From contig AP024629.1 in assembly GCA_019670725.1 (NCBI GenBank), positions 2,728,001 through 2,792,000 on the forward strand: 64,000 bases of DNA, read 5' to 3'. Shown here piece by piece: positions 51,170 through 60,398 of this stretch (its first letter is position 1; each line of letters starts with the position of its first letter). A program made the position numbers and the translations under genes. This DNA comes from Alphaproteobacteria bacterium SO-S41. GTDB lineage: Bacteria; Pseudomonadota; Alphaproteobacteria; Micropepsales; Micropepsaceae. The notes under the pieces are model-generated. The model worked only from the letters and a program-made list of their open reading frames with translations. It was not told the DNA's origin and ran no database searches.

Positions 51170-52351
51170 TCAAATTCCCAGATTGACGAAGAGGATGGAG
51201 AAGAACGCGTCGGCGATGATGACCACAAAAATACCTTCAACCACCGACTGCGTGGTGCGTTCGCCCAGGGACTCGGCGCTTCCACTAACGCGCAAACCCT
51301 CAAAACAGCCAATCGCCCCGATCAGAAAGGCGAAAACGGGCGCTTTGATGATGCCGGTCCAGAAATTCCACAGGCCAATCGTCTGCTGGAGCCGCTCGAT
51401 ATACATCAGCGGCGAGATGTCGAGCACCGCGACCGCGACCACGCCGCCGCCGATCAGGCCCGCGATCCCCGACAGAAAGCCCAGCATCGGCAGGGTCAGC
51501 ACCAGCGCGGTAATGCGCGGCACGATCAGCATCTCGACCGGATCGAGGCCGAGCGTGCGCATGGCGTCGATCTCTTCGCGCATCTTCATCGAGCCGATCT
51601 GCGCGGTGAAGGCGCTGCCCGATCGGCCCGCCACGAGAATGGCGGTGAGGAGAATGCCGATCTCGCGCAGGAACGAGATACCGATGAGATCGACGGTGAA
51701 GATCGCCGCGCCGAATTTGGTGAGCTGCTCAGAGCTTTGATAGGCGAGCACCGCGCCGATCAGGAACGACATCAGCATGACGATCGGCACGGCGTCGAGG
51801 CCGACCGTCTCCATGTGATGGACCAGCGAGGTGAAGCGCAGCCGGGCCGGCTTGATCGCCGTGCGCACCATGGTGACCATCACCAGGCCCATGAAGCCGG
51901 TCGCCTCGCGCGCGCCCTTGAAGATGTTTTCCAGGCTCGAACCGATGCGGGCGAGCATAGTGATCAGCGCGCCGGCCGGGCGGTGCTTGCGCTTCTCGGG
52001 CTTGGGCTCGGCCTTCTCGACCGCCTCCAGCAGCGACATCGCCTCGGCGCTGCCCTCGCCCAGCGAGACCGTGGCGCCCGCCGCCTCGAAATGCTCCTTC
52101 GTGCGCTGGATCAGCCAGGCCCCGGTCGTGTCGAGCTTGCCGAGACCGGAGAGGTCGAAGGTGAGGTTGCCGCCCTTGCCGGGCTTCAGCGCATTGAGCT
52201 GCTTGTCCAACGGCACCGCGTTAACGACGATCCAGTCGCCGCCCGCCACGATCGACGTGTGGCCGTCCTTGTCGTCGATCTGCGCCGTCGCCGCCGTTAC
52301 CTTGGCGCCGCTGGGCCGCGTCGTCTGCTCCGGGGGGGCGGGGCTGCTCAT
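51170..52351 (-). CDS. mlaE: STAS-MlaE fused lipid ABC transporter permease
   Basis: 393 residues. Residues 30-130 form a STAS-like domain (DWIVVNAVPLDKQLNALKPGKGGNLTFDLSGLGKLDTTGAWLIQRTKEHFEAAGATVSLGEG), as in MlaB but fused in one chain. The rest is the MlaE permease (VPIVMLMSFLIGAVLAYQSSEQLTKFGAAIFTVDLIGISFLREIGILLTAILVAGRSGSAFTAQIGSMKMREEIDAMRTLGLDPVEMLIVPR). The fusion replaces the separate MlaB of E. coli. First gene of the operon; a frame to 52972 is rejected in favour of ATG 52351. Confidence 0.93.
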   Translation of the reverse strand: MSSPAPPEQTTRPSGAKVTAATAQIDDKDGHTSIVAGGDWIVVNAVPLDKQLNALKPGKGGNLTFDLSGLGKLDTTGAWLIQRTKEHFEAAGATVSLGEGSAEAMSLLEAVEKAEPKPEKRKHRPAGALITMLARIGSSLENIFKGAREATGFMGLVMVTMVRTAIKPARLRFTSLVHHMETVGLDAVPIVMLMSFLIGAVLAYQSSEQLTKFGAAIFTVDLIGISFLREIGILLTAILVAGRSGSAFTAQIGSMKMREEIDAMRTLGLDPVEMLIVPRITALVLTLPMLGFLSGIAGLIGGGVVAVAVLDISPLMYIERLQQTIGLWNFWTGIIKAPVFAFLIGAIGCFEGLRVSGSAESLGERTTQSVVEGIFVVIIADAFFSILFVNLGI

Positions 52352-52453
52352 ATCTGCCGCAAGTGACAGTCTGGAGCGCAAAGCGTCAATCCAATTCCGC
52401 CGCACCGCAACGTGGCCGTCGACACGAATCGGCGGGTTCCCTAGGAATTCCCG

Positions 52454-52948
52454 GTGACCCTTTCCGCCCTCAGATGCAGCTTCCCGGCCTGGATCGTCGC
52501 CTGGGCCATGGGCGTCTTCGGCTCCAGCGCGCTGATCGCCTATTTCGGCCTCTCCGCCCCAGCCGCGCTGATCGGGACTGGGTTCGACCGCCTGCCCGCG
52601 ACGACCTGGGCGGTCGGCGACGAGGTCGGCCCGGTCGCCAAACTGCTGTTCGGCGCCCTCTTGGCCCTGGCCTTCTTTGCAACGCAGCGGCTGAGCCCTG
52701 ACCGGGCACCGATCCGCTACTGCGCGAACGCCGTCGCCGGCATCGCGGCCATGGCCGGAGCGCTGGCCCTCATCCCCGCGGATTATTCCCGCGGTTTCGG
52801 CATCGGCCTGACGGGCGCGCGGTTCGATCCCGCCAGCCTGCCGCTCTACGTGATCAGTGCGGCCGCTGTCGGGCTGGTCTTCACCGCCGCCTTGCGCACC
52901 TGCCAGCGGCGCCGGCGCGCCATCGACACGACTCGGCGCATTCACTAA
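52454..52948 (+). CDS. Hypothetical multi-pass membrane protein
   Basis: 164 residues with about four membrane segments (AWIVAWAMGVFGSSALIAYFGL, LLFGALLALAFFATQRL, ANAVAGIAAMAGALALIPADYS, LYVISAAAVGLVFTAALRTC). GTG start at 52454 with AGGAA upstream. No family recognised. Divergent from the mla operon and 13 bp before the Sel1 gene, so possibly co-transcribed with it. Confidence 0.65.
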   Translation: MTLSALRCSFPAWIVAWAMGVFGSSALIAYFGLSAPAALIGTGFDRLPATTWAVGDEVGPVAKLLFGALLALAFFATQRLSPDRAPIRYCANAVAGIAAMAGALALIPADYSRGFGIGLTGARFDPASLPLYVISAAAVGLVFTAALRTCQRRRRAIDTTRRIH

Positions 52949-52961
52949 TGATTTCCGGACC

Positions 52962-53831
52962 ATGCGGACCATTCTTGCGCTTTTGATCGGCCTGGCACTG
53001 GCCCTGCCCGCCGCCGCCCAGGAGGCTACCGAGCCGGCCGTCGAGACCGGCGGCGCGGCGGATGCCTATGACGCGTTCCTGAACGGCCGTTACGAGGACG
53101 CCATCGCGATCTGGCTGCCGCTCGCCAGCGGCGGCGATCCGTCGGCCCAGTTCAATATCGGCGTCATGTACGCCAACGGCCTCGGCGTCGACCGCGATAT
53201 GGCGGCGGCGATGGACTGGTGGATCCGCGCGGCGCGTCAGCTCCATGTCCGCTCGGCGCACAATCTGGCGCTGGCGATGCTGTCAGGCGAGCCCCGGACC
53301 AACGGTGTCGCGGTCGAGCCCGATTATCCCGGTATCCTGCGTTACCTGAAGATCGGGGCCGACGCCGGCTACCCCAACTCGGAATACACGCTCGCCAAGC
53401 TCTATGAAGAAGGCGTCGGGGTCGAGAAAGACCAGCGCCGCGCAGCCGAGCTGTTCCTCAGCGCCAGCATCAAGGGCTTCGCCAAGGCGCAGTACAATCT
53501 CGGCAAGGTCTATCGCGACGGCGCCGGCATGCCGAAGAGCGAGAGCATGTCGCTGTTCTGGTTCATCGAGGCCGCCGAACGCGGCCATGCCCGCGCCCAG
53601 GACAAGATGGCCGAACGCTACCTCACCGGCCGCGGCCTGCCCAAGGACGAGGTCGAGGCGTTGAAGTGGTCGATCCTCGCGGCCAGCCAGGGCATCCAGG
53701 ACTCCGACCGCCGCCGTTTCGAGCTCTCCGCCCGGCTGCCCGAGGCGATGATCGCCGAGGCCGAGCAGCGCGCCGCCGATTTCGCGCCGCGCAAGGGCCC
53801 CGTATTGAATCTCCCCAAGGCCGGCCAGTGA
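52962..53831 (+). CDS. Exported Sel1-repeat protein
   Basis: 289 residues. Signal peptide RTILALLIGLALALPAAAQ, then about five Sel1-like repeats: GDPSAQFNIGVMYANGLGVDRDMAAAMDWWIRAA, HVRSAHNLALAML, GYPNSEYTLAKLYEEGVGVEKDQRRAAELFLSA, GFAKAQYNLGKVYRDGAGMPKSESMSLFWFIEAA, GHARAQDKMAERYLTGRGLPKDEVEALKWSILAA. Such proteins act as periplasmic scaffolds. Its stop overlaps the next gene by GTGA. Confidence 0.88.
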   Translation: MRTILALLIGLALALPAAAQEATEPAVETGGAADAYDAFLNGRYEDAIAIWLPLASGGDPSAQFNIGVMYANGLGVDRDMAAAMDWWIRAARQLHVRSAHNLALAMLSGEPRTNGVAVEPDYPGILRYLKIGADAGYPNSEYTLAKLYEEGVGVEKDQRRAAELFLSASIKGFAKAQYNLGKVYRDGAGMPKSESMSLFWFIEAAERGHARAQDKMAERYLTGRGLPKDEVEALKWSILAASQGIQDSDRRRFELSARLPEAMIAEAEQRAADFAPRKGPVLNLPKAGQ

Positions 53832-54814
53832 CCACACGACGTTTTACGGTGCGCCGCGAAAGCTGGCCGCTCGCCCGCCCGTTCGCCATCTCGCGCGGTG
53901 TGAAGACGGCGGCCGAGGTGCTGGTCTGCGAGATCGTCGACGGCCGCGCGAAGGGGCGCGGCGAGTGCGTGCCCTATGCCCGTTACGGCGAAACGCTCGA
54001 CAGCGTGTCGGCGGAGATCGCCGGCGTCGCGGCGCGCCTGGAGGCCGGCGCGGATCGGGCGGAGATCGCGGCCCTACTGAAGCCCGGCGCCGCGCGGAAC
54101 GTGATCGACTGCGCGCTGTGGGATCTGGACGCCAAGCAGGCGGACGAGCCCGCCTGGCAACGCGCGGGATTGCCGCCGCCGCAGGCCGCGATCACTGCCT
54201 ACACGATCAGCCTCGACACACCGGAGGCTATGGGCGCGGCGGCCGCCGAAGCGGCGACGCGCCCGCTCCTCAAGCTGAAGCTGGGCGCGGACGATCCCGT
54301 CGCCTGCGTCGCGGCCGTGCGGCGCAGCGCGCCCAATGCAAGGCTGATCGCGGACCCCAATGAAGGCTGGAGCTTCGAGCAACTCCGCGCCATCGCACCT
54401 GAGCTTGTGCAGCTTGGCCTCGAACTCGTCGAGCAACCGATCCCCGCCGCGGATGACCATCAGCTCGTGGGCTGGACCAGCCCGCTGATCCTCTGTGCCG
54501 ATGAAAGCTTTCACGTCGCCGCCGATATCGCCGCGCTCAGCGACCGCTACAGCGCGGTGAACATCAAGCTCGACAAGGCCGGCGGCTTCACCGAGGCGGT
54601 CGCCTGCCTGCGCGCGGCGGAAGCGGCCGGTCTCAAGATCATGGTCGGCTGCATGGTCGCGACGTCGCTGGCGATGGCGCCGGCGGCACTGCTCGCGGGT
54701 TCGGCGACCTATGTCGATCTCGACGGCCCGCTGCTGCTGAAGCAGGACCGCGGCGACGGCATCGTCTTCGACGGCAGCCTGATGCACCCGCCGCCGCGCA
54801 CGCTATGGGGGTAG
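53828..54814 (+). CDS. Dipeptide (L-Ala-D/L-Glu) epimerase-like enolase-superfamily protein
   Basis: 328 residues from the GTG at 53828 that overlaps the Sel1 stop. The muconate lactonising type barrel shows KLKLG (Lys base), ADPNEGW, LVEQPI, CADESFH metal ligands and NIKLDKAGGF. The N-terminal cap is FTVRRESWPLARPFAISRGVKTAAEVLVCEI..GECVPYARYGET. Murein-peptide epimerase is the usual function, releasing L-Ala-D-Glu for reuse. It lies upstream of pqqA in the same direction but with a 152-bp gap. Confidence 0.88.
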   Translation: MTTRRFTVRRESWPLARPFAISRGVKTAAEVLVCEIVDGRAKGRGECVPYARYGETLDSVSAEIAGVAARLEAGADRAEIAALLKPGAARNVIDCALWDLDAKQADEPAWQRAGLPPPQAAITAYTISLDTPEAMGAAAAEAATRPLLKLKLGADDPVACVAAVRRSAPNARLIADPNEGWSFEQLRAIAPELVQLGLELVEQPIPAADDHQLVGWTSPLILCADESFHVAADIAALSDRYSAVNIKLDKAGGFTEAVACLRAAEAAGLKIMVGCMVATSLAMAPAALLAGSATYVDLDGPLLLKQDRGDGIVFDGSLMHPPPRTLWG

Positions 54815-54966
54815 GCGATCACGGCGCAACGGAAGCGGTTTGCATGACACGAATTTCATGAGGAACCGCAAAGGGTTGGCCTGGTTACTCTCAATGCATC
54901 GCAGGCCTTGCCAATCGGCCAATCAGGCGTATGCTTTTTGTGAGATCAACAAAGGAGATGACTCCA

Positions 54967-55062
54967 ATGCAGCACAAGAAATCATGGGCGAAACCCAAAG
55001 CGGTTGAGACTCACGCTGCCATGGAGATCAACTGCTACGTCTCCTGCACGCTGAAATCCTAA
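54967..55062 (+). CDS. pqqA: PQQ precursor peptide PqqA
   Basis: 31 residues: MQHKKSWAKPKAVETHAAMEINCYVSCTLKS. The E20-x3-Y24 pair (EINCY) is the Glu-Tyr that PqqE/PqqD process into pyrroloquinoline quinone. AGGAG is 9 bp upstream. The gene is only 24 bp before pqqB. Two cysteines (C23, C27) flank the tyrosine side. Too short for gene finders; the pqqB-E context and the E-x3-Y motif make the call firm. Confidence 0.88.
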   Translation: MQHKKSWAKPKAVETHAAMEINCYVSCTLKS

Positions 55063-55086
55063 GCGGAGACACGTCAGGTATCCTTC

Positions 55087-55986
55087 ATGCGGCTCCTGGT
55101 ACTTGGGTCCGGAGCTGGCGGAGGACTCCCGCAATGGAATGCGCCAAATGAGAACGGGCGGGCCGCCTTCGGGCGCGACCCGCTCGTTCCATTTCGGACG
55201 CAGTGTTCGCTGGCCGTCAGCATCGACGGCGAGTCTTGGGCGATCCTGAACGCCGCGCCCGACTTGCGGCAACAGATCATCGCGAACCGACAACTCCATC
55301 CGCGCACCCCGCCCCGCTCCAGTCCGATCTCCTCCGTCCTTTTGACCGGCGCCGAAATCGATCAGGTGACCGGGCTTTTGACGTTGCGCGAGCGGCAGGC
55401 GTTTACGCTCTATGCCTCGCAGCCGACGCTCGATGCGTTGGCGATGAACCCGATCTTTGAAGCGCTTTCCGATGTGGTGGTCCGGCGCCCGATCGCGCCA
55501 GGCATTCCGTTCCACACGCTGGGCGCGCTCAGCGTCACCGCCATCGACCTGCCCGGCAAGGCGCCGCTCTATCTGGAGCGCACCCGTCCCGATCCGACGC
55601 AAAGCGAGCCGGGCGACTGCATGGGCTATGTCCTGAAGCATAACGGCCGCCGCGCGGTGTTCGCGCCAGGCTGCGCGCGCATGACGGACGAACTGGCAGC
55701 GGCGTGCGAGGGCGCGGAGGCCGTGTTCTTCGACGGCACGCTCTATCGCGACGATGAAATGATCGCCGCCGGCGAAGGCACGAAGACCGGCCGCCGCATG
55801 GGCCATATGCCGATGACCGGCGACGGCGGCACGGTCGCGGCGTTCGCGGGCTTGAACGTGAAGCGCAAATTCTTCATCCACATCAACAACACCAACCCCG
55901 CCGCGCGCACCGACAGCGCCGAACGCCGCGCGCTCGCTGCGGCCGGCTGGGAGATCGCCGAAGACGGCATGGAGATCGCGCTGTGA
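55087..55986 (+). CDS. pqqB: PQQ biosynthesis protein PqqB
   Basis: 299 residues of the metallo-beta-lactamase-like PqqB: LVLGSGAGGGLPQWNAP at the N-terminus, ILNAAPDLRQQI, SVLLTGAEIDQVTGLLTLRERQAFTLYASQPTLD, GDCMGYVLKHNGRRAVFAPGCARMTDEL and MGHMPMTGDGGTVAAFAGLNVKRKFFIHINNTNPA. A hydroxylase role in PQQ maturation has been proposed. Its stop overlaps pqqC (GTGA). Confidence 0.96.
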   Translation: MRLLVLGSGAGGGLPQWNAPNENGRAAFGRDPLVPFRTQCSLAVSIDGESWAILNAAPDLRQQIIANRQLHPRTPPRSSPISSVLLTGAEIDQVTGLLTLRERQAFTLYASQPTLDALAMNPIFEALSDVVVRRPIAPGIPFHTLGALSVTAIDLPGKAPLYLERTRPDPTQSEPGDCMGYVLKHNGRRAVFAPGCARMTDELAAACEGAEAVFFDGTLYRDDEMIAAGEGTKTGRRMGHMPMTGDGGTVAAFAGLNVKRKFFIHINNTNPAARTDSAERRALAAAGWEIAEDGMEIAL

Positions 55987-56708
55987 GTGCCCTGTTGTCG
56001 CCCACTGACTTCGAAGCCGCACTGCGCGCCATCGGCGCCGAGCGCTATCACGACAAGCATCCGTTCCATCGCCTGTTGCATGGCGGCAAGCTCAATCGCG
56101 GGCAGGTGCAGGCCTGGGCGCTGAACCGCTACGTCTACCAGGCGCATATTCCGATCAAGGACGCGGCGCTGATCGCGCGCTGCCCCGATGCGGCGTTGCG
56201 CAAGGCGTGGCGTTCGCGGCTGGCCGATCATGACGGCGACGAGACGCGGCCCGGCGGCATCGCGCGCTGGCTGAAGCTGACGGCGGCGCTGGGGCTGAAC
56301 GAGTCGGACGTGACGTCGATGAAGCTCGCGCTGCCCGGCACGATCTTCGCCGTCGAGGCCTATGTCCATTTCGTCGCGGAGCGTTCGCTCCTTGAGGCGG
56401 TGGCGTCGTCGCTGACCGAACTCTTCGCGCCGACCATCATCGCGCAGCGCGTCGACGGGATGCTGGCGAATTACGATTTTGTCGACCGCGATGCCCTTGC
56501 CTATTTCACGCCGCGCCTGACCGAAGCGCCGCAGGACTCGGCCTTCGCCCTCGCCTATTGCGTCGAACACGCCAAGACGCCGGAACAGCAGACGCAGGTC
56601 ATCGACGCGCTGAAGTTCAAATGCGGTGTGCTGTGGTCGATGCTCGATGCGCTACATGTCGCCTATGTCGAACCGAGCGTGATCCCGCCCGGGGCCTTCG
56701 TGCCGTGA
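55983..56708 (+). CDS. pqqC: Pyrroloquinoline-quinone synthase PqqC
   Basis: 241 residues. Cofactor-free oxidase that does the last eight-electron ring closure to PQQ. The family segments [105 protein letters not shown] and [20 protein letters not shown] are complete. GTG start overlapping pqqB; stop overlaps pqqD start. Confidence 0.97.
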   Translation: MSALLSPTDFEAALRAIGAERYHDKHPFHRLLHGGKLNRGQVQAWALNRYVYQAHIPIKDAALIARCPDAALRKAWRSRLADHDGDETRPGGIARWLKLTAALGLNESDVTSMKLALPGTIFAVEAYVHFVAERSLLEAVASSLTELFAPTIIAQRVDGMLANYDFVDRDALAYFTPRLTEAPQDSAFALAYCVEHAKTPEQQTQVIDALKFKCGVLWSMLDALHVAYVEPSVIPPGAFVP

Positions 56709-56965
56709 CCATCCCGCGCTTCAAGCCCGGCGTCCGCCTGCATCGCGACCGCGTGCGCGACCGCTGGGTGCTACTGGCGCCGGAGCGCGTGGTGGGGCTG
56801 GACGACATCGCCTATGCGATCCTGGAGAAGGTCGACGGAAGCGCCTCGCTGGACGAGATCGCCACTTCGCTCGCAGCGGAATACGACGCGGACGCGGGCG
56901 AGATCGCGACGGACGCCTCGGTCCTGCTCGCCGACCTCGCCGCACGAGGCTATGTCGCGGCATGA
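56705..56965 (+). CDS. pqqD: PqqA-binding chaperone PqqD
   Basis: 86 residues ([82 protein letters not shown]), the RiPP-recognition winged helix that presents PqqA to PqqE. GTG at 56705 overlaps the pqqC stop; its end overlaps pqqE by ATGA. Confidence 0.95.
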   Translation: MTIPRFKPGVRLHRDRVRDRWVLLAPERVVGLDDIAYAILEKVDGSASLDEIATSLAAEYDADAGEIATDASVLLADLAARGYVAA

Positions 56966-58044
56966 ACGCGCCCGCCCCCACCGGATTGCTGGCGGAGCTG
57001 ACGCATCGCTGCCCCCTCGCCTGCCCCTATTGTTCCAACCCGCTAGACCTAATCGCGGCGGCGCGCGAACTCGACACCGAGAGCTGGGCGCGAGTGTTTC
57101 GCGAGGCCGCCGATCTCGGCGTGCTGCAGACCCACCTCTCCGGCGGCGAGCCTGCCTCCCGCCGCGATCTGGAGGCGCTCGTCGCGTCGGCGCGTGACGC
57201 GGGCCTCTACACCAATCTCATCACGTCCGGCATCGGCCTGACGCGCGACCGCCTCGCGCGGCTGCGCAACGCCGGGCTCGACCATGTCCAGCTCTCGTTG
57301 CAGGACGTTGACGCCGCCTCGTCCGACACGATCGGCGGCTATGCGGGGTTCCAGCGCAAACGCGATGTCGCGGCATGGACGGTCGAGCTTGGCCTAGCCT
57401 TCACGCTGAACGCGCCGCTGCATCGCGCGAATGTCCACAACGCCGCGCGCTTCATCGAGCTGGCGCTTGAGCTGGGCGCCGGGCGTATCGAGATCGCCCA
57501 TGTCCAGTACTACGGCTGGGCGCTCGCCAACCGCGCGGCGCTGATGCCGACGCGTGAACAATTAGACGCGACCGTCGATGTCGTCGCCGATGCGCGCACA
57601 CGGCTGGCAGGGCAGCTCGTCATCGATTTCGTCCTGCCGGACTATTACGCCGATGCGCCAAAGCCCTGCATGGGCGGCTGGGGGCGCGAGGTTATCGTCG
57701 TGACGCCGGACGGCCGCGCCATGCCCTGCCACGCGGCGGCGAATATTCCCTCGCTCACCTTCGAGAATGTTCGCGACGCATCGCTCGCGCGCATCTGGAA
57801 CGACAGCGCCGCCTTCAACGCCTATCGCGGCACGGCCTGGATGAAGGAACCCTGTCGCGGCTGTCCACAGGCCGAAATCGACTGGGGCGGCTGCCGCTGC
57901 CAGGCGCTGGCACTGGCGGGCGACCCCGCCGCGGCCGATCCGGCCTGTAGCCTATCCTCCGCTCACGGACGAATGGGCGAACTTGCCCTCGCGGAAGCGA
58001 CAACTGCGCCCCCGCCCTATCGCTATCGGCGATTTGAAAAATAG
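56962..58044 (+). CDS. pqqE: PQQ biosynthesis radical SAM enzyme PqqE
   Basis: 360 residues. CPLACPYC (radical SAM CxxxCxxC) is at residues 17-24, followed by [16 protein letters not shown]. The SPASM region carries auxiliary cluster cysteines ([44 protein letters not shown]). It forms the Glu-Tyr carbon-carbon bond in PqqA. Last gene of the cluster; pqqF/G protease genes are not adjacent. Confidence 0.96.
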   Translation: MNAPAPTGLLAELTHRCPLACPYCSNPLDLIAAARELDTESWARVFREAADLGVLQTHLSGGEPASRRDLEALVASARDAGLYTNLITSGIGLTRDRLARLRNAGLDHVQLSLQDVDAASSDTIGGYAGFQRKRDVAAWTVELGLAFTLNAPLHRANVHNAARFIELALELGAGRIEIAHVQYYGWALANRAALMPTREQLDATVDVVADARTRLAGQLVIDFVLPDYYADAPKPCMGGWGREVIVVTPDGRAMPCHAAANIPSLTFENVRDASLARIWNDSAAFNAYRGTAWMKEPCRGCPQAEIDWGGCRCQALALAGDPAAADPACSLSSAHGRMGELALAEATTAPPPYRYRRFEK

Positions 58045-58051
58045 CACCAAT

Positions 58052-58166
58052 CGTCATCCCGGCCGCAGCGCAGCGGAGAGCCGGGATCCAGGTGACTGGG
58101 CTCCGGTGCTTGCCGTTCCTGGGTCCCGGGTCTCGGACGCCTTCGGCGGCCTCGCCCGGGATGACG
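58052..58166. repeat. Dispersed palindromic repeat, family 1, copy 3
   Basis: 115 bp bounded by CGTCATCCCGG and CCGGGATGACG and nearly identical to the copy at 42896-43010 over CCGGCCGCAGCG..AGCC, GTGACTGGGCTC and GGGTCCCGGGTCTCGGACGCC. Located between convergent genes. Confidence 0.85.
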
Positions 58167-58177
58167 GATTGGTAGCC

Positions 58178-59179
58178 TCAGTTCAGATCTAGCGCGATCT
58201 TCCCGAAGTGCCCCTGGCCCTTCATCAGTTCGAAGGCGGCGCGGGATTCGGACATGGGCAGGACCTTGTCGACCACAGGCTCAAGCTTGCTCACCTCGAT
58301 GGCGCGGCACATCTCTTCCACCATCGTGCGGCTGCCGACGGTGATACCCTGGATGCGGATATTGCCGCCGAAGATCGCGGCGATGGGTACGTCCTGGGTC
58401 AGGCCGGCAAGCACGCCGATGACCGCGATATGGCCGTCGAGGCGCGTCGCCTGCAGCGACTGCACGAAGGTGCCGGCGCCGCCGACCTCGATCACATGGT
58501 CGGCGCCGCGGCCGCCGGTGATCCTGCGGACTTCCTTCGCCCATTCGGGCGCCCTCTTGTAGTTGATGAGGTGATCGGCCCCGAGCGCCTTGGCGCGCTC
58601 CAGCTTCTCGTCCGATGAAGATGTCGCGATCACCGTGCCGCCCGCCGCCTTGGCGAATTGCAGCGCGAAGATCGAGACGCCGCCGGTGCCCTGCACCACC
58701 ACGGTATCGCCCGCCTTGAAGCCGCCTTCCATCAAGCCGCGCCACGCGGTCAGCCCCGCGCAAGGCAGCGTCGCGACCTGCTCGTCGGTGAGGAAGCCCG
58801 GCACCTTGGTCACGCCCTCCTGGCTCAGCACCATGTATTGCGTGAGGCAGCCATCGTTCGGCCCGCCGAGCGAGGAGAGCAGGTATTCCATCTGCGGCCG
58901 GCCACTGATCCATTTCTGGAAGAACGAGGGCGCGACGCGGTCGCCGACCTTCACGCGCGTGACGCCCGCGCCGATTTCCTCGACGATGCCGCAGCCATCG
59001 GACAGCGGGATATAGGGCGACTTGTATCGCCCGCCATACAGCACGCCCGCGAGGTCGCGATAGTTCAGCGACGCCGCCTTCATGCGCAGCAGCACCTCGC
59101 CCGGTCCGGGCCTCGGCACATCGCGCTCGACAGGATTGAGATTCTCGATGCCGAGGGCATCCAGTTGAAAGGCCTTCAT
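58178..59179 (-). CDS. MDR-family zinc-type NAD(P)-dependent alcohol dehydrogenase / quinone oxidoreductase
   Basis: 333 residues. GroES-like N-terminus (RPGPGEVLLRMKAASLNYRDLAGVLYGGRYKSPYIPLSDGCGIVEEIGAGVTRVKVGDRV), then Rossmann domain (GDTVVVQGTGGVSIFALQFAKAAGGTVIATSSSDEKLERAKALGADHLINYKR). The catalytic zinc cysteines are not evident, so it is closer to quinone or enoyl reductases. Starts at 59179 with GGGAGA upstream, overlapping the MFS stop. End of the reverse-strand cluster. Confidence 0.9.
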   Translation of the reverse strand: MKAFQLDALGIENLNPVERDVPRPGPGEVLLRMKAASLNYRDLAGVLYGGRYKSPYIPLSDGCGIVEEIGAGVTRVKVGDRVAPSFFQKWISGRPQMEYLLSSLGGPNDGCLTQYMVLSQEGVTKVPGFLTDEQVATLPCAGLTAWRGLMEGGFKAGDTVVVQGTGGVSIFALQFAKAAGGTVIATSSSDEKLERAKALGADHLINYKRAPEWAKEVRRITGGRGADHVIEVGGAGTFVQSLQATRLDGHIAVIGVLAGLTQDVPIAAIFGGNIRIQGITVGSRTMVEEMCRAIEVSKLEPVVDKVLPMSESRAAFELMKGQGHFGKIALDLN

Positions 59180-60390
59180 GTAATTCTCCCAGTGTTGAAT
59201 GCGAAAAGACTGCGCCCGCTCCACGCGCGGCTCAAGGCCAGCGTCAGCGCGAAGGCCGCGACCGACAGGGCGGCCATGAAGAGATAGGCGTGCGGGCCGG
59301 TGGTCTCGTAGAGCCAGCCGCTGACCAGCGTCACGATCCCCATGACGACGCCGAAGGCGATCACGGCGAAGAGCGATTGGCCCGTCGCCGTCAGGCGCAC
59401 GGGCACCGCAACAGCGAGGAAACGCATCGTGCCGAGATGGACGAGACCGAAGGTCGCGGCGTGCAGCAGTTGCAGCACCAGCGCCCCGCCGGGCCCTGAA
59501 TCGAACGCCATCCCCGCCCAGCGCAGCACGCCGAGCGCGGCGCCGAGCGCGATGAGATCGGTCGGCTTCCAGCGCCGGAAGAGCCGCGCCTGCACGGCAA
59601 AGAGCGCGACCTCGGCCAGCGTGCCCGCAGCCCACAAGAAGCCGATATAATCGTCGGAATAGCCGAAGCCCCGAAAGGTCAACGCGCCGAAGGTGTAGAA
59701 GACCGCGTGCGACGCCTGCGCCAAGGCCGTCGTCGCGAGGAACAGGCGGAAGACCGGCTTCTTCAGCAGCACGCGGGATTCCGAAAAGGTGCGGCGCAGC
59801 GCCTTACCCATCGGCCGCTTTGCACGGCCCCGGTCCGACAGCAGGTTAGGCAACGGAATGAAGGCGAAGAAGCAGGCCGCGACCGAAACGGTGACGACCC
59901 AGACGATGACCTCAGGACCGCTGAAGCCGATCGCGACACCGCCGAGATAGTTCGAGACGACGAAGGCCAGCGAGCCGAAGAGCCGCGCCTGCGCATAGTC
60001 GAACTTGTAGTCGAGCGCCCCGCGCGCCGTGACGCCCTCGATGATCGGCGTCGTCGCGCTGTTGAGCGGCGTCGCCAGCACCATCAGCGGCAGGATGACG
60101 GCAAAGCCCCAGACTGGCCCCACCAGCCCCAGCACCGTGAAGAAGATGGCGCTGAGAGCGGCGCAGGTCATCGCCACCGCGCGGCGGTCGCCCAGCGCGT
60201 CGGCGGCGATGCCGACGATCGGGCTGACGATCACGCGGGTGAACATGCACGCCGCGAAGGCGAGGCTCATCTGCGACGGGCTGACGCCCAGATGCGCCAG
60301 CCATAGGGGGAAGAACGGCACATAGAATCCGCCCACAAAACTGGGCGCCGCCTGCGCGAGCGAAAACCGGACGAACTCGCTGCGCGCCAT
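59176..60390 (-). CDS. MFS transporter (MFS_1-like, PPP-type)
   Basis: 404 residues with 12 predicted hydrophobic segments; opens FVRFSLAQAAPSFVGGFYVPFFPLWLAHLGVSPSQMSLAFAACMFTRVIVSPIVGIAADALGDRRAV, typical of the PPP/HcaT-like MFS group that imports aromatic or other carboxylates. Overlaps the downstream MDR gene (ATGA) and follows the small helical protein by 8 bp, so its substrate is probably the one handled by the neighbouring kinase and reductase. Confidence 0.88.
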   Translation of the reverse strand: MARSEFVRFSLAQAAPSFVGGFYVPFFPLWLAHLGVSPSQMSLAFAACMFTRVIVSPIVGIAADALGDRRAVAMTCAALSAIFFTVLGLVGPVWGFAVILPLMVLATPLNSATTPIIEGVTARGALDYKFDYAQARLFGSLAFVVSNYLGGVAIGFSGPEVIVWVVTVSVAACFFAFIPLPNLLSDRGRAKRPMGKALRRTFSESRVLLKKPVFRLFLATTALAQASHAVFYTFGALTFRGFGYSDDYIGFLWAAGTLAEVALFAVQARLFRRWKPTDLIALGAALGVLRWAGMAFDSGPGGALVLQLLHAATFGLVHLGTMRFLAVAVPVRLTATGQSLFAVIAFGVVMGIVTLVSGWLYETTGPHAYLFMAALSVAAFALTLALSRAWSGRSLFAFNTGRIT

Positions 60391-60398
60391 CGCGGGGT

